A DNA stretch of 6,679 nucleotides from Bacteroidales bacterium (GTDB lineage: Bacteria > Bacteroidota > Bacteroidia > Bacteroidales > JAOZTL01), in contig JAOZTL010000181.1 of the NCBI GenBank assembly GCA_029942205.1, positions 1-6,679 of the forward strand. Direction: 5' to 3'. The position numbers and the translations under genes are program-made. Positions 6,030 through 6,679 of the stretch are shown one piece after another (position 1 is the first letter of the stretch; each line of letters begins with the position of its first letter). Below the pieces are notes generated by a model. The model had not been told where the DNA came from. It saw only the letters and a program-made list of their open reading frames with translations, and ran no database searches.

Positions 6030-6679
6030 TTACCTAATTTCTATATAAAGCCAATCGGTTTGTGTAATATTTTCGGTAGATGTTATGGTGCATGAGACGA
6101 GATAGGTACCCGTTTGGGTATACCGGTGGGTTGTTTGCGTGCCTGTTTGTCCATCGCCATAGTTCCATGTGATTTTACTAGTATTCATTTCTGTTTGTAA
6201 AGCCAAATAAACAGTGTTGGCAACAATCTTTGTGAGCTGTATCTTCAATGTAGGAATCGAGAATGAGATAAATGAGGTTTTGAGCTTATTTCGGTACAAA
6301 ATAATAGGTGTAGTAGCAGGTAATTTTGTACCTAAAAAGAAGGAAAGCAGGCTAAAAGCATTTTCTGCCATTTGGTTTTGAACTCGGTTCATCTCTATAC
6401 CAATCTTATTCACCACATCTTTATTGTTCCAGTCTAGTGTACTCCAGTGGGGCAGGAGGGTTTCTTGTACCGCTTGTATTGCGTGGCGTTCAAAGGGGAA
6501 AGTGTATTCATGTAATTTATCAAACCGATGATTATATTTATCGTGAATACCATTGGCTACGGCGGCAAGGCTTTGTGCATGAATATTGGTTTCCATGCAA
6601 TGTGGCGGTTTTTGAGCCGAATCGCTTTCTACACCCAAAATCCAAATGGCTTTATCTTTTGGAATTTCATTAATTTCAT
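6030..6679 (-). CDS. Protein of unknown function with C-terminal PKD-like domain (5' end outside the window)
   Basis: The frame is open from the right edge to the TAA at 6030-6032, giving the last 215 residues. It reads EINEIPKDKAIWI at the edge before an in-frame TTG at 6636-6638, so that codon is internal and not the start. The last 75 or so residues form a PKD-like beta-sandwich domain: WNYGDGQTGTQTTHRYTQ followed by GTYLVSCTITS matches the PKD pattern of W-x-F/Y-GDG, H-x-Y and G-x-Y-x-V. PKD domains usually mediate binding or spacing in extracellular and surface proteins. The preceding 130 residues (including GIHDKYNHRFDKLHEYTFPF and WSTLDWNNKDVVNKIGIEMN) are not recognised; no catalytic motif, membrane helix or lipobox is seen. 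The visible C-terminus ends with the PKD fold and shows no type IX secretion sorting domain. Export is inferred only from the PKD domain. No terminator hairpin is obvious after the stop codon. Confidence 0.8.
   Translation of the reverse strand, partial: EINEIPKDKAIWILGVESDSAQKPPHCMETNIHAQSLAAVANGIHDKYNHRFDKLHEYTFPFERHAIQAVQETLLPHWSTLDWNNKDVVNKIGIEMNRVQNQMAENAFSLLSFFLGTKLPATTPIILYRNKLKTSFISFSIPTLKIQLTKIVANTVYLALQTEMNTSKITWNYGDGQTGTQTTHRYTQTGTYLVSCTITSTENITQTDWLYIEIR

Noticed and set aside
6636..6638. TTG as the start of the PKD protein
   Set aside because: The frame stays open with plausible protein sequence to the edge of the window, so the true start is further upstream.

Overview
The window looks like chromosomal DNA from a member of the Bacteroidota. 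The evidence is indirect: the DNA is AT-rich, none of the four visible start codons has a convincing Shine-Dalgarno sequence, intergenic spaces are long and AT-rich, and the protein types fit the phylum (an RND pump with a short-hairpin adaptor, a large surface-type protein ending in a PKD domain, and a cheW-chemoreceptor pair). No genus can be named from what is here. All five genes lie on the minus strand, so transcription runs from high to low coordinates.

Region by region in transcription order: (1) 6679-6030 is the 3' part of a gene for a protein of unknown function ending in a PKD-like beta-sandwich domain; its start lies outside the window. (2) 6029-5447 is non-coding and holds a degenerate tandem repeat of eight 21- or 22-bp units just after the PKD gene, followed by the leader of the chemotaxis pair. 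(3) 5446-2953 is a two-gene operon, cheW followed 4 bp later by a 672-residue transmembrane methyl-accepting chemotaxis protein. (4) 2952-2268 is a 685-bp non-coding stretch with a strong AT-rich hairpin and T-run that probably ends the chemotaxis transcript, a 16-bp direct repeat that touches the receptor stop codon, and the leader of the efflux genes. (5) 2267-1 is an efflux operon: a periplasmic adaptor (membrane fusion protein), an 85-bp gap, and the first 357 codons of an RND inner-membrane permease that runs off the left edge. No TolC-type outer-membrane channel gene lies upstream, so it is either past the permease or elsewhere.

The CheW protein and receptor should work together as part of a chemosensory array, with CheA, CheY, CheR and CheB encoded elsewhere. 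The adaptor and permease should form two parts of a tripartite export pump. The leaders of these two otherwise unrelated operons share the same two sequence words in the same order at nearly the same spacing, which may indicate common promoter architecture or co-regulation. The points most worth a second look are the tandem repeat (it reads as decayed heptad-coding units in one strand), the shared leaders, and a C-terminal DFESF pentapeptide on the receptor that resembles the NWETF tether for CheR/CheB. No complete undescribed system is evident.
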